Source: Bradyrhizobium elkanii USDA 76 (GTDB lineage Bacteria; Pseudomonadota; Alphaproteobacteria; Rhizobiales; Xanthobacteraceae). From it: 64,000 nucleotides of DNA. The notes beneath the pieces were generated by a model. It ran no database searches. It saw only the letters and a program-made list of their open reading frames with translations, and was not told where the DNA came from. Numbering within the stretch: the stretch's first letter is position 1; each line of letters opens with the position of its first letter. A program made the translations under genes and the position numbers. The stretch covers positions 8,858,001 through 8,922,000 of the forward strand of contig NZ_CP066356.1 of the NCBI RefSeq assembly GCF_023278185.1, given 5' to 3'. Positions 17,676 to 30,255 of this stretch are shown here, one piece after another.

Positions 17676-18890
17676 ATGGCAGAGGCGGCCGACGAACTGA
17701 GCACGCCGCTTGGGCAGCAGACCGTGGGCAGGACGCGCCGGTTTCGCCTGCCGTTCACGGCGATGCAGGCGCTCGCCGTGCTGCTCGGGCTCGTACTGGT
17801 CGGCTTTGTCGGCATCGCGCTGTTCAATGACAACCCGCTCGGCGGCGAACCGATCGCCCGTGTCACGCTCCGCAATCCCCCGCCCGCCGCCGCTGACGAC
17901 AAGCACGCTCCGGCCAGCCAGGCGGCGGCCGAACCGGTGGCCAAATCCGCCGCCAAGGCGCCGGCGGCAGCCAGCGACGCGAGAACCGTCACCATCATCG
18001 ACGGCTCCAGCGGCAAGCGCCAGGACGTGGTGATCGGCGCCGGCGATCCGGCCGACAAGGCCGATGGCGATACGCCGCCACTCGCGATGACCGGCATCGA
18101 TCCGCGCCTGCTGGAAAAGTCACGCTATGGCATGATCCCTGTTGTCGCCGACGGCCTGAAGCCGTCCACCGTCTACGCAGCCGAGGCCGACCGCGCCAAG
18201 GCCGCCCGGATGCCCGTGGTCGCCATCGTGGTCGCCGGCCTCGGCGTCGGCGCCGCCAAGACCACCGACGCCATCATGAAGCTGCCGCCGGCGGTGACGC
18301 TGGCCTTCACGCCCTATGGCTCCGATCCGGGCAAGCTTGCGGAACGCGCCCGGACCCAACGCCACGAGATCCTGCTGCAGATCCCGATGGAGCCGTTCGA
18401 CTATCCCGACAACGATCCGGGGCCGCAAACCCTGCTGACCACGCTGAGCAGCGAGCAGAACCTCGACCGCTTCTATTGGCACCTGAGCCGCCTGCAAGGC
18501 TATGCCGGGATCGCCAATTTCATGGGAGGCCGGTTCGTCGCGGCCGATCCCGTGATGCAGCCCATCGTCCGCGAAGCAGCCAAGCGCGGCCTGAGCTATT
18601 TCGATGACGGTTCCACGCCGCGCAGCGTCGCGCAGACCCTCTCCGCGGGCCAGTCATTGCCGTTCGCCAAGGCCGATTTCGCCATCGACGCGGTGCCGAC
18701 GTCGGCGGAGATCGACCGCGCGCTGGTCAAGCTGGAAACCATCGCCAAGGAACGCGGCACGGCGGTGGGCGTCGCCTCGGCGTTGCCGGTCTCGATCGAG
18801 CGGCTCGGCGCCTGGCTCAAGACACTGGATTCCAAGGGCATTATGCTTGTGCCATTGACAACGGCGATGCTGAAATCAAAATCGGGCTGA
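17676..18890 (+). CDS. divergent polysaccharide deacetylase family protein
   Basis: A 404-residue protein with a short cytoplasmic N terminus, one membrane span at about 30-52 (ALAVLLGLVLVGFVGIALF), an Ala/Pro-rich periplasmic linker, and a C-terminal domain of about 215 residues. The domain matches the divergent polysaccharide deacetylase family: VVAIVVAGLGVGAAKTTDAI, LLQIPMEPFDYPDNDPG and GIANFMGGRF are its usual blocks. The family resembles NodB-type deacetylases but its activity is little characterised. ATG 17676 follows GGGGAGGGTC. The gene lies downstream of the envC/ctpA pair, suggesting an envelope role. Confidence 0.88.
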   Translation: MAEAADELSTPLGQQTVGRTRRFRLPFTAMQALAVLLGLVLVGFVGIALFNDNPLGGEPIARVTLRNPPPAAADDKHAPASQAAAEPVAKSAAKAPAAASDARTVTIIDGSSGKRQDVVIGAGDPADKADGDTPPLAMTGIDPRLLEKSRYGMIPVVADGLKPSTVYAAEADRAKAARMPVVAIVVAGLGVGAAKTTDAIMKLPPAVTLAFTPYGSDPGKLAERARTQRHEILLQIPMEPFDYPDNDPGPQTLLTTLSSEQNLDRFYWHLSRLQGYAGIANFMGGRFVAADPVMQPIVREAAKRGLSYFDDGSTPRSVAQTLSAGQSLPFAKADFAIDAVPTSAEIDRALVKLETIAKERGTAVGVASALPVSIERLGAWLKTLDSKGIMLVPLTTAMLKSKSG

Positions 18891-18971
18891 AGATCAATCC
18901 GTTGGTGCTGCTCGAGACCTTGCCGGGGGGCCGGGTCGGGCAGCGCCGGAACTGTGCGAGGTAGCGGCAGC

Positions 18972-19475
18972 ATGGCACGTTATGAAGACCTGCCCTATCG
19001 AACCTGCGTCGGCATCATGCTGCTGAATACAGCAGGGCTGGTCTTCATCGGACGCCGTGCGGGCGGCATCGAGCATGTCGACGACGCGCATGTCTGGCAG
19101 ATGCCGCAAGGCGGCGTCGATCCCGGCGAGGATACGTTTCAGGCCGCACGGCGCGAGCTCTATGAGGAGACCAGCATCAAGTCCGTGGAGAAGCTCGGCG
19201 AGGTCTCGGACTGGTTGATCTACGATATCCCGCGCACCGTCGCGGGCCGCGCCTGGAAGGGCCGCTATCGCGGACAGCGGCAAAAGTGGTTCGCGTTGCG
19301 CTTCACCGGCGATGAGAACGAGATCAACGTCGCCAATCCGGGCGGCGGCCACAAGGCCGAGTTCATCACCTGGCGCTGGGAGCCGATGAAGAATCTGCCG
19401 GAGCTGATTGTGCCGTTCAAGCGTCCGGTCTATGAGCGCGTCGTGAAGGAATTCGCCGGTCTGGCAGCCAAGTAG
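18972..19475 (+). CDS. rppH: RNA pyrophosphohydrolase (Nudix), copy 1
   Basis: A 167-residue Nudix hydrolase that removes pyrophosphate from 5'-triphosphate RNA and can trigger decay. The Nudix box is [20 protein letters not shown] followed by TSI; the usual Gly after EEx is Ser here. MPQGGVD before the box and [13 protein letters not shown] after it are RppH hallmarks. ATG 18972 gives [17 protein letters not shown]. The next gene is a close paralogue only 33 bp downstream. Confidence 0.93.
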   Translation: MARYEDLPYRTCVGIMLLNTAGLVFIGRRAGGIEHVDDAHVWQMPQGGVDPGEDTFQAARRELYEETSIKSVEKLGEVSDWLIYDIPRTVAGRAWKGRYRGQRQKWFALRFTGDENEINVANPGGGHKAEFITWRWEPMKNLPELIVPFKRPVYERVVKEFAGLAAK

Positions 19476-19508
19476 CCGGCCGGGTCAACGCGCGACGTAG
19501 CCCCCGAG

Positions 19509-20009
19509 ATGTCATCAGATAAGCCCTATCGCCCCAATGTGGGCATCGCGCTGTTCAACGCCGACGGACGCGTGCTGATCGGCCACCGGATCAAGGACGA
19601 TGGTCCGGAGATCGTGCTGCCCGGCCTCGAATGGCAGATGCCGCAGGGCGGCATCGACGCCGGCGAGGATCCGCGCCAGGCCGTGATGCGCGAATTGTGG
19701 GAAGAGACCGGGGCGGTCAACGCCGACTATCTCGGCGAGACCGACTGGATGACCTACGAATTCCCCGCCTATGACGGGCCGACATCGCACCGGCTCGCCA
19801 AGTTCCGCGGCCAGCGCCAGAAATGGTTTGCGCTGCGCTTCACCGGACGCGACGAGGAGATCGATCCTTTGACGCCGCGCAACGGCCAGCCTGCCGAATT
19901 CGATCGATGGCGCTGGGAGCGCCTCGACCGCGTTGCCGGTCTCGTGGTGCCGTTCCGCCGCGACGTCTACCGCGCGGTCGCGACCCGGTTCGCGGAATTC
20001 GCCGGCTGA
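19509..20009 (+). CDS. RNA pyrophosphohydrolase-like Nudix protein, copy 2
   Basis: A 166-residue paralogue of the preceding gene with a fully canonical Nudix box (GGIDAGEDPRQAVMRELWEE then TGA) and the same [13 protein letters not shown] segment. It begins MSSDKPYRPNVGIALFNADG. The gap after copy 1 is 33 bp, so the pair is probably one transcript derived from a tandem duplication. Its 3' end overlaps the 3' end of the convergent AraC gene by 43 bp. It may share the RNA 5'-end role or act on dinucleoside polyphosphates; the sequence does not decide. Confidence 0.9.
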   Translation: MSSDKPYRPNVGIALFNADGRVLIGHRIKDDGPEIVLPGLEWQMPQGGIDAGEDPRQAVMRELWEETGAVNADYLGETDWMTYEFPAYDGPTSHRLAKFRGQRQKWFALRFTGRDEEIDPLTPRNGQPAEFDRWRWERLDRVAGLVVPFRRDVYRAVATRFAEFAG

Positions 20010-20962
20010 TCCTGCGGCGGAATGCGCCGCGCGTCGCCCGGCGTCATGCCGTAGGTCGAGCGGAAGACGCGATAGAAGGTCGCGATGCTGTCGAAGCCGC
20101 ACGAGAACGCGATCTCGTCGATGCTGCGCTCCCGTATGGCGTAGAGCGCACGCCTCGCCGCCTTCAACCTTGCCGCCGTCAGCGTCCGCGCAAATGACAG
20201 GCCGGTCGGCTCGAACAGCGCATGCAATTGCCGCAGTGAGATGCCGAGCTCGGCGGCAACCGCGGCCGGCGTGAGCGAGGCGCGATGCAGGTCGCGGAAC
20301 AGAATTTCGCGGGCGGCATGCAGGTAGCCCGCATGCAGCGCGGCACGGATTTCGTCCTGGCGTGGCCGCAGGCGACCGCGCGCGAGCAGCGCCAGGCGCA
20401 CCATATGCGCAACGTCGCCGGCGAACTGCCCGGCTTGCGCGAGATCTCGTGCCATCGAGCGGAACATGGCGCCGACAAGCCGGGTCAGGCTCGCATCGCG
20501 CGCCAGCGCGACCGGCGGAGCGTCCTCGATCCGCGCGCCGAGCACGAGCTCGTCGGTGGCCGGGATCTTGAGGCTGAAGAAGTCGAAGCCATCGGTCCGT
20601 TCGGGCGTCGAGGCAAACGGAAGATTGGAATGGCCGAACACCAGGTCGCCGTTGCGCACAAACTGGACGCGATCGCGGCCGATATTCATGTGGCCGGGGC
20701 CGCGCACCTGCCAGGCAAGATGCAGGCTGTTGCTCGGAACGCGCGCGATGTCGGATGCGGTCCGGCTGACGCAGTAGGAGGAGGCCGACATTTGCGCCAG
20801 CACGGCACTGCCCACCGGCGTCGCGGAGAAGCGCCCGCGGAAATCGGCCCTCTTGTCGCGTTCGAGCTCGATCGTGACCCCGAACAGGCTCTTGCCGCGC
20901 ACCTCGCACCAGTGCTCGAAGCGGTCCTGCGGGCGGAGAGCATCGGTGGTGAAAGTCAGCAC
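19967..20962 (-). CDS. AraC-family transcriptional regulator
   Basis: A 331-residue regulator. The N-terminal half resembles the AraC-binding-like domain found in FeaR/OxyR-neighbour type regulators (DRFEHWCEVRGKSLFGVTIE at the start). The C-terminal 100 residues form the double helix-turn-helix: SLTPAAVAAELGISLRQLHA, and IDEIAFSCGFDSIATFYRVF leading to the usual FRSTYGMTPGDAR. The effector and targets are unknown. It ends inside the convergent Nudix gene. The gap upstream (20963-21427) holds only a gene remnant and a palindrome. Confidence 0.92.
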   Translation of the reverse strand: MLTFTTDALRPQDRFEHWCEVRGKSLFGVTIELERDKRADFRGRFSATPVGSAVLAQMSASSYCVSRTASDIARVPSNSLHLAWQVRGPGHMNIGRDRVQFVRNGDLVFGHSNLPFASTPERTDGFDFFSLKIPATDELVLGARIEDAPPVALARDASLTRLVGAMFRSMARDLAQAGQFAGDVAHMVRLALLARGRLRPRQDEIRAALHAGYLHAAREILFRDLHRASLTPAAVAAELGISLRQLHALFEPTGLSFARTLTAARLKAARRALYAIRERSIDEIAFSCGFDSIATFYRVFRSTYGMTPGDARRIPPQDQPANSANRVATAR

Positions 20963-21066
20963 GGCAGCTTGTCCGTTATGTCAGGAATGAAATCGCGATG
21001 CGGTCGGGCCAAATCGTCGTCGCGCTGCAGCTTGTCATTTGTGCACGATCCCTGCTGTAAGCTGCT

Positions 21067-21222
21067 TCACATATTCGCAGGTCGTTCGTTCGGGCCGACC
21101 GCGAAGAAGCGGACTTGTCGAGAAGAGGCGAGCCGCCGCAGCGTCTCTCCCTCATCGTCGGCAACCAATCGGCTCTGACTTGCGATATCGGCCGCGAGGA
21201 TCGCTGCGACCTTGCGCTTCAT
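21067..21222 (-). pseudogene. remnant of a class III adenylate/guanylate cyclase N terminus
   Basis: From the ATG at 21222 the minus strand reads MKRKVAAILAADIASQSRLV then ADDEGETLRRLAS, the opening of many rhizobial adenylate cyclases, with the ADI.SRL block around the metal-binding Asp. Resemblance ends at about 21118, after 35 residues; the frame closes at 21067. No catalytic core remains downstream. This looks like the broken end of a deleted gene. Confidence 0.65.
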
Positions 21223-21293
21223 GAGGACCAGCCCCCGAACCCAGATATGCCGGGGAGAATGCCGCCAGTCGATCCCGCGCGCAACAAGCATTG

Positions 21294-21320
21294 AACGCTC
21301 GCCACGGCGTGGCGAGCGTT
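21294..21320. repeat. 27-bp perfect palindrome downstream of atpC
   Basis: Arms AACGCTCGCCACG and CGTGGCGAGCGTT flank a single G. It lies about 107 bp beyond the atpC stop on the minus strand. It would form a very stable hairpin, but neither side has a good T run, so it is at best a non-canonical terminator or 3' stabiliser of the ATP synthase mRNA. Confidence 0.6.
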
Positions 21321-21427
21321 GAATTATTCAAGCCTTCTCAGGCGATGATCGAAAAAGTGTGAGCTATTCCACTAAGGGGGTCGGCTCACTCGACATGGCG
21401 GCGCGATCGCCGGTCGGCAACCGCGCC

Positions 21428-21835
21428 TTAGTGCATAGCCGTCGTGTTGAGCTCTTGCTGGATGCTCTTGAAGTGGTCGAGCCGCTCGATTGCGTGGTCG
21501 AGCTCGGAGCCCTCCTTCTCGGCAAGCTTTTCCTGCATCTCGTTGATCGTCTCGGCGAACTTCGCGCGATCGATGTCCGCAAGCGCGGTCGCGACGTCGG
21601 CGAGCACGGTGAGCCCCTTGTCCGAAACCTCGGCGAGGCCGCCGAGCACGATCACCTTCTCGCGCTTGCCGGCGGCCGTGATCGTCAGGATGCCCGGACG
21701 AACCGTAGCGACCACAGGTGCATGACCGGCGAGCACACCGAAATCACCCTCCACGCCGGGGACGTCAACCTGATCGACCTCGCCGGAGAAGGCGAGCTTT
21801 TCGGGAGAGACGAGATCGAAGTGGAAGGTGGCCAT
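21428..21835 (-). CDS. atpC: ATP synthase F1 epsilon subunit
   Basis: A 135-residue epsilon subunit of the F1 rotor stalk. It starts [20 protein letters not shown] with the beta-barrel domain ([20 protein letters not shown]) and ends in the helical hairpin. ATG 21835 fits; an upstream extension is in repeat-like sequence. It is the last gene of atpHAGDC. A copy of a short intergenic repeat (about 21850-21945) separates it from atpD. Confidence 0.96.
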   Translation of the reverse strand: MATFHFDLVSPEKLAFSGEVDQVDVPGVEGDFGVLAGHAPVVATVRPGILTITAAGKREKVIVLGGLAEVSDKGLTVLADVATALADIDRAKFAETINEMQEKLAEKEGSELDHAIERLDHFKSIQQELNTTAMH

Positions 21836-21951
21836 GGTCTTTCCGTTCTTTGCGCTGTCACCCGCGGGCTCGACCCGCGGGTCCATCAGTCAAAATACTT
21901 CTCGTGCGATGGATCGCCGGATCAAGTCCGGCGATGACGACATCCCGAAGC

Positions 21952-24298
<2,347 letters not shown>

Positions 24299-24389
24299 TC
24301 TTCGTTCACCCCGGCGATCCGACCATAGTGATCAGATCGCAAGCCTCCGTTCGTCACGCCCGGCGGCGAGCCGGGCGACGCCCCATTCG

Positions 24390-26479
<2,090 letters not shown>

Positions 26480-26587
26480 GAGCTCGCTCTTTTTTGCTGT
26501 CAAATTCGCAAGGGAAAAACCGTCGCCACCAAAGCAGCGCCTAGCGATCCAAGCCCTTGGAATTCAAGCGGGACTTCGATTTTCGAC

Positions 26588-26639
26588 CGGCACAGGACGT
26601 GCCGGGACCGTTAAAATCGCGGCTTTGCTAACATAGCAA
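26588..26639 (-). promoter_or_regulatory. inverted repeats in the atp operon leader/promoter region
   Basis: Two elements lie 110-160 bp upstream of atpH: a hairpin CCGGCAC-AGGAC-GTGCCGG (26588-26606) and a 15-bp palindrome TTGCTA-ACA-TAGCAA (26625-26639). The first may be in the leader RNA, the second at or near the promoter. No factor can be assigned. The rest of 26640-26850 shows nothing I can support. Confidence 0.35.
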
Positions 26640-26857
26640 TCGCGCAGGTGCAACATGACGGCATCGTGAGTGCCGCCTTGTCGCACGCGCTTTTTGCCGA
26701 CCGCAGCCGGCGGCCGAATCGGAAAAATTTGGCGCGCGGAAATTCGGCGTGTCAGGCCTGATTCACGCCGCCGCGATTTTGTTCCATCGAAATTTGCATA
26801 GGCCTATGGCCGAGCGCGCAGGGAACCCCGGGCAGGTTGCGGTTTCATTTGGCGATT

Positions 26858-26928
26858 ACTTACCGAAAACTTACCGTCGCTTCGATAATCAGTATTGGCA
26901 AGTATATTGGTCGTTAAAAATTGGTTAA
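26858..26928 (+). promoter_or_regulatory. direct repeats and CtrA-like site upstream of rlpA
   Basis: ACTTACCG occurs at 26858-26865 and again at 26869-26876, an 11-bp period typical of response-regulator half sites. TTAA-N7-TTAA at 26914-26928 (TTAAAAATTGGTTAA) matches the CtrA consensus. Both are in the AT-rich stretch 26850-27000, about 190-250 bp before the RlpA gene, with no gene in between. Confidence 0.45.
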
Positions 26929-27109
26929 ATAGCAAGATTACGGAACCTCGATCGACTACCACCAGGCGGTAACAAGATATTTCACCACGAGATAATCCGG
27001 ATTTACTGCCCAATTCGTGCCTCATTGGGAAACCAAACGGCCTTGGTCAACGAAGGGACGGGGGTTCCACTTGCCGCGTTAGCGGCAATACTGTCTGAGG
27101 GTCTTATCA

Positions 27110-27601
27110 ATGCTGAATATCAAGAAGGCGGCGGGCAACGTAACCCGCTCGCGTACGGCGCTTGCGTTTGTAGCCGCAACTATTCTGGTCGGGGGCAGCG
27201 TGACCGAGGCATCCGCGAAGTCCCGGCACCACCATCATCGCCACCACCATCACCACCACGCCCGCGCCGAAGGCTCGTCCTGGCGCGACGCCAATGCATC
27301 GATCCAGCCGTCCGGCGGTCACTCGTTCTCGGGGATGGCTTCCTTCTACGGCAATGAGTCGGGCAGCCGCACCGCTTCGGGCCAGCGCTTCAACCAGAAC
27401 GCCATGACCGCGGCCCACCGCTCGCTGCCGTTCGGCACCAAGCTCCGCGTCACCCATGGCGGCCGCAGCGTCGTCGTCACCATCAACGATCGTGGCCCGT
27501 TCATCCGCGGCCGCGTGCTCGACCTCTCCACCGGCGCAGCCCGCGCCATCGGCCTGACCGGTGCCGGCGTCGGCCGCGTCACCGCCGAGGTCGTCTCGTA
27601 A
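27110..27601 (+). CDS. rlpA: RlpA-like septal-ring lytic transglycosylase, His-rich linker
   Basis: A 163-residue exported protein. A signal peptide covers about 1-37 (ALAFVAATILVGGSVTEASA). A natural histidine tract follows (HHHHRHHHHHH, about 41-51), then a double-psi beta-barrel domain: GMASFYGNESGSRTASGQRF, MTAAHRSLPFGTKLRVT and VVVTINDRGPF with the catalytic-type Asp. RlpA proteins cleave naked glycan strands at the septum. There is no lipobox Cys and no SPOR domain, so septal targeting must come from elsewhere. Confidence 0.88.
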   Translation: MLNIKKAAGNVTRSRTALAFVAATILVGGSVTEASAKSRHHHHRHHHHHHARAEGSSWRDANASIQPSGGHSFSGMASFYGNESGSRTASGQRFNQNAMTAAHRSLPFGTKLRVTHGGRSVVVTINDRGPFIRGRVLDLSTGAARAIGLTGAGVGRVTAEVVS

Positions 27602-27662
27602 GCGCGTTCAGTAAGCGTTGCGTTGCGTAACGGCCGCGAGGCCTGCTTCGCGCCAAAAAATG

Positions 27663-27698
27663 GCCTGCCGTCGCAAATGACGGCAGGCTTTCTCTTTT
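27663..27698 (+). terminator. intrinsic terminator after rlpA
   Basis: Stem GCCTGCCGTC (27663-27672) with GACGGCAGGC (27679-27688), loop GCAAAT, followed by TTTCTCTTTT. Confidence 0.85.
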
Positions 27699-27761
27699 GC
27701 GGGCTCAGTAGAGCGCAATGGCTCCACTTCTATCCATCATCCCGCTCTACTTCTTTGTCTT

Positions 27762-27809
27762 GAGCATGATCTTGTCGGAAAACCGCGACACCCTTTTCCG
27801 GATCATGAT
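27762..27809. repeat. short palindromic repeat, family B, abutting priA stop
   Basis: GAGCATGATC ... GGAAAACC ... TTTTCCGGATCATG: outer arms ATGATC/GATCAT and inner arms GGAAAA/TTTTCC. A second copy lies at 40574-40623. Both end exactly at the stop codon of a minus-strand gene, so they sit where a 3' hairpin would form. Confidence 0.75.
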
Positions 27810-30020
27810 CTACAGGAAGCTCTGCGGATCGACGTCGACCTCGAGCTTCAGATTACCCTTGGTCTTCGGACCCGCCGCCAGCCATTCGCGCAGATATTGC
27901 GACAGGTCGACATTGCGCAGCGACTTCACCAGCAGGCGGAAGCGGTAGCGGCCCTTGACGACGGCGAGCGGCGCCTCGGCGGGGCCGAGCACCTGGATCC
28001 GCTCGTCGAGCGGCGCCACCGCGGCGAGCTTGCGGGCGAAGCCTTCCGCGGTCGGACGGTCGCCGGCGGAGACGATCAGGCTCGCCAGCCGCCCGAACGG
28101 CGGGTAGCCGGTGCGCTCGCGAATCTCGATCTCGCTGGCATAGAACGCCTCGCGGTCATTGGCGATCAGGGCCTTGATCACGGGATGCTCGGGCTGGTGG
28201 GTCTGCAGAAAGCCGACGCCGCGGCCCTGCTCGCGGCCGGCGCGACCGACCACCTGGTTCAGCAGCTGGAACGTCCGCTCGGCGGCGCGCGGATCGCCAT
28301 TGCTCAAGCCGAGATCGGCGTCGATGACGCCGACCAGATTGAGCCGCGGGAAGTTGTGGCCCTTCGCCACCAGCTGGGTGCCGATGATGATGTCGACGCG
28401 GCCCTCGGCGATCTCGTTGAGCTCGCTGCGCATGGTCTCGATCGAGGTGATGAGATCGCTCGACAGCACCATGGTGCGGGCCTCGGGGAAGATGTGGGCT
28501 GCCTCCTCCTGCAGGCGCTCGACGCCGGGCCCGACCGCGACCAGCGATTCCTCGGCCGCGCAATGCGGGCAGATATTCGGCCGCGGCATCGAGAAGCCGC
28601 AGTGATGACAGACCAGCCGCTGCCGGAACCGGTGATCGACCAGCCATGCATCGCAGATGGTGCAGGCGAAGCGGTGGCCGCAGGCCCGGCACAGCGTCAG
28701 CGGTGCGTAACCGCGGCGGTTGAGGAACAGCAGCGCCTGCTCGCGGCGCTCGATGGCATGGCGAATCTGCTCGGCCAGTACAGGCGAAATGAAGCGGCCG
28801 CGCGGCGGCGGCGCGCGGCGCATGTCGATCGCCTCGATATGCGGCATGTGCTGGCCGCCGAACCGCGACGGCAGCGCGACGCGCTGGTAGCGCCCCTTGC
28901 GCGCATTGACCTCGCTCTCGACCGACGGCGTGGCCGACGCCAGCACGATCGGGATCTTTGCGATATGGGCGCGGACCACCGCCATGTCGCGCGCGTGATA
29001 ATGCGCGCCGTCGTCCTGCTTGTAGGCCTGGTCGTGCTCCTCATCGACGATGATGAGGCCGAGATCGGCATAGGGCAGGAACAGCGCGGAACGGGCGCCG
29101 ACCACGACCGGCGCCTTGCCCTCGGAAATCGCCGCCCAGTTTCGGGCCCGCGTGCGCGGCGTGAGCTCCGAATGCCATTCCAGCGGCCGCGCGCCGAAGC
29201 GTTGCGCGAAACGGTCGAGGAACTGGCCGGTCAGCGCGATCTCCGGCATCAGGATCAGCGTCTGCCTGCCGCGACGGATATTCTCGGCGATCGCCTCGAA
29301 ATAGACTTCAGTCTTGCCGGAACCGGTGACGCCGTCGAGCAGCGCAACGTGAAAGCTGCCGCTCGCAGCCAGCGCCCTCATCACGTCGACGGCGCTGCGC
29401 TGCTCGCGCGAAAAATCCGGCTGCGCATAGGAGGGATCCGGAACGGGCGGCGGTGCCGGCGGCGGCATCGCCTCGACCGTCAGGGTGCCTTCGTCGACAA
29501 GGCCGTCGATCACGCCGGAACTGACGCCGGCCTCCCGCGCCGCCTCCGACTTGCCGTGCAGCAACCGGTCCGACAGCACCTCGATGACCCGCCGGCGTGC
29601 CGGCGTCAGGCGCCGCGGCGGCTCGCCGACCAGTCGCACGCCGAGCCGCGTCCGCTCCGGCCCGAGATTGTCGCCCATCCGCAGCGTCATCCGCAGCACC
29701 ATGCCGCGCGCCGACAAAGTGTAATTGGAGACCCAGTCGACCAGCTGGCGCAGCTCCGGCCTTAGCGGCGGAACATCGAGCTTCTCGCTGACGTCCTTGA
29801 GCCGGTTGTGCAGCCGCGGATCCGGATTGGCATTTTCCGCCCACACCACCGCAACGACCTCGCGCGGCCCGAGCGGAACGCCGATCACGTCGCCCGGCGC
29901 AAGCTCCATGCCGCGCGGCACGCGGTAGGAATAGGTCTGGTTCAGCGCGACAGGCACCAGCACGTCGACGACACGTGTCGTCGATGCGGAGGCTGGGCCG
30001 AGGCGCGTGGTATGGTCCAT
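27810..30020 (-). CDS. priA: primosomal protein N' (replication restart helicase)
   Basis: A 736-residue 3'-5' helicase that reloads the replisome at stalled forks. An N-terminal 3'-end-binding domain is followed by the helicase core: Walker A GVTGSGKTEVYFEA, DEEHD box, and ASATPSVES. The zinc-binding insert carries four CxxC pairs (CRACGHRFACTIC, CHHCGF, CPHC). Motif QLLNQVVGRAGR is motif VI. It starts MDHTTRLGPASASTTRVVDV. It is divergent from xerC with a repeat between them. Confidence 0.97.
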   Translation of the reverse strand: MDHTTRLGPASASTTRVVDVLVPVALNQTYSYRVPRGMELAPGDVIGVPLGPREVVAVVWAENANPDPRLHNRLKDVSEKLDVPPLRPELRQLVDWVSNYTLSARGMVLRMTLRMGDNLGPERTRLGVRLVGEPPRRLTPARRRVIEVLSDRLLHGKSEAAREAGVSSGVIDGLVDEGTLTVEAMPPPAPPPVPDPSYAQPDFSREQRSAVDVMRALAASGSFHVALLDGVTGSGKTEVYFEAIAENIRRGRQTLILMPEIALTGQFLDRFAQRFGARPLEWHSELTPRTRARNWAAISEGKAPVVVGARSALFLPYADLGLIIVDEEHDQAYKQDDGAHYHARDMAVVRAHIAKIPIVLASATPSVESEVNARKGRYQRVALPSRFGGQHMPHIEAIDMRRAPPPRGRFISPVLAEQIRHAIERREQALLFLNRRGYAPLTLCRACGHRFACTICDAWLVDHRFRQRLVCHHCGFSMPRPNICPHCAAEESLVAVGPGVERLQEEAAHIFPEARTMVLSSDLITSIETMRSELNEIAEGRVDIIIGTQLVAKGHNFPRLNLVGVIDADLGLSNGDPRAAERTFQLLNQVVGRAGREQGRGVGFLQTHQPEHPVIKALIANDREAFYASEIEIRERTGYPPFGRLASLIVSAGDRPTAEGFARKLAAVAPLDERIQVLGPAEAPLAVVKGRYRFRLLVKSLRNVDLSQYLREWLAAGPKTKGNLKLEVDVDPQSFL

Positions 30021-30048
30021 TGAATCAGAAACCTTGAACCCGAGCGGG

Positions 30049-30150
30049 CTGGAGATTCGGTTTCTGATCGAATCAGAACCAAATCTCCAGCTTCTTGTTT
30101 TGACGCGTTTTCTTCACGCGAACCGGCGTCCACTTCGCTCGAAAACGCTC
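30049..30150. repeat. intergenic palindromic repeat, family A, second copy
   Basis: Inverted relative to the copy at 2483-2586. It contains an imperfect palindrome CTGGAGATTCGG...CAAATCTCCAG (30049-30090) and GACGCGTTTTC/GAAAACGCTC arms (30101-30150). It fills the priA-xerC divergent intergenic region. Confidence 0.78.
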
Positions 30151-30255
30151 TCCCACCGCTTCGCGCTCTTAGCGAACGGTAAACGAAGGCAGTGCGATAT
30201 AATCAGGAGATGGGCAGCGCCAATAGCCCTTAAGACACGGACTTAAGACACGAAC

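Noticed and set aside
26822..26844. GGAAC ... GTT considered as an EcfG (general stress) promoter
   Set aside because: The spacing is 15 instead of 16-17 and the -10 part is GGTTT rather than CGTT; too weak to call.
26804..27025. 73-residue minus-strand frame upstream of rlpA
   Set aside because: It covers the AT-rich promoter region with direct repeats and a CtrA-like site, and the peptide has no recognisable feature or ribosome site.
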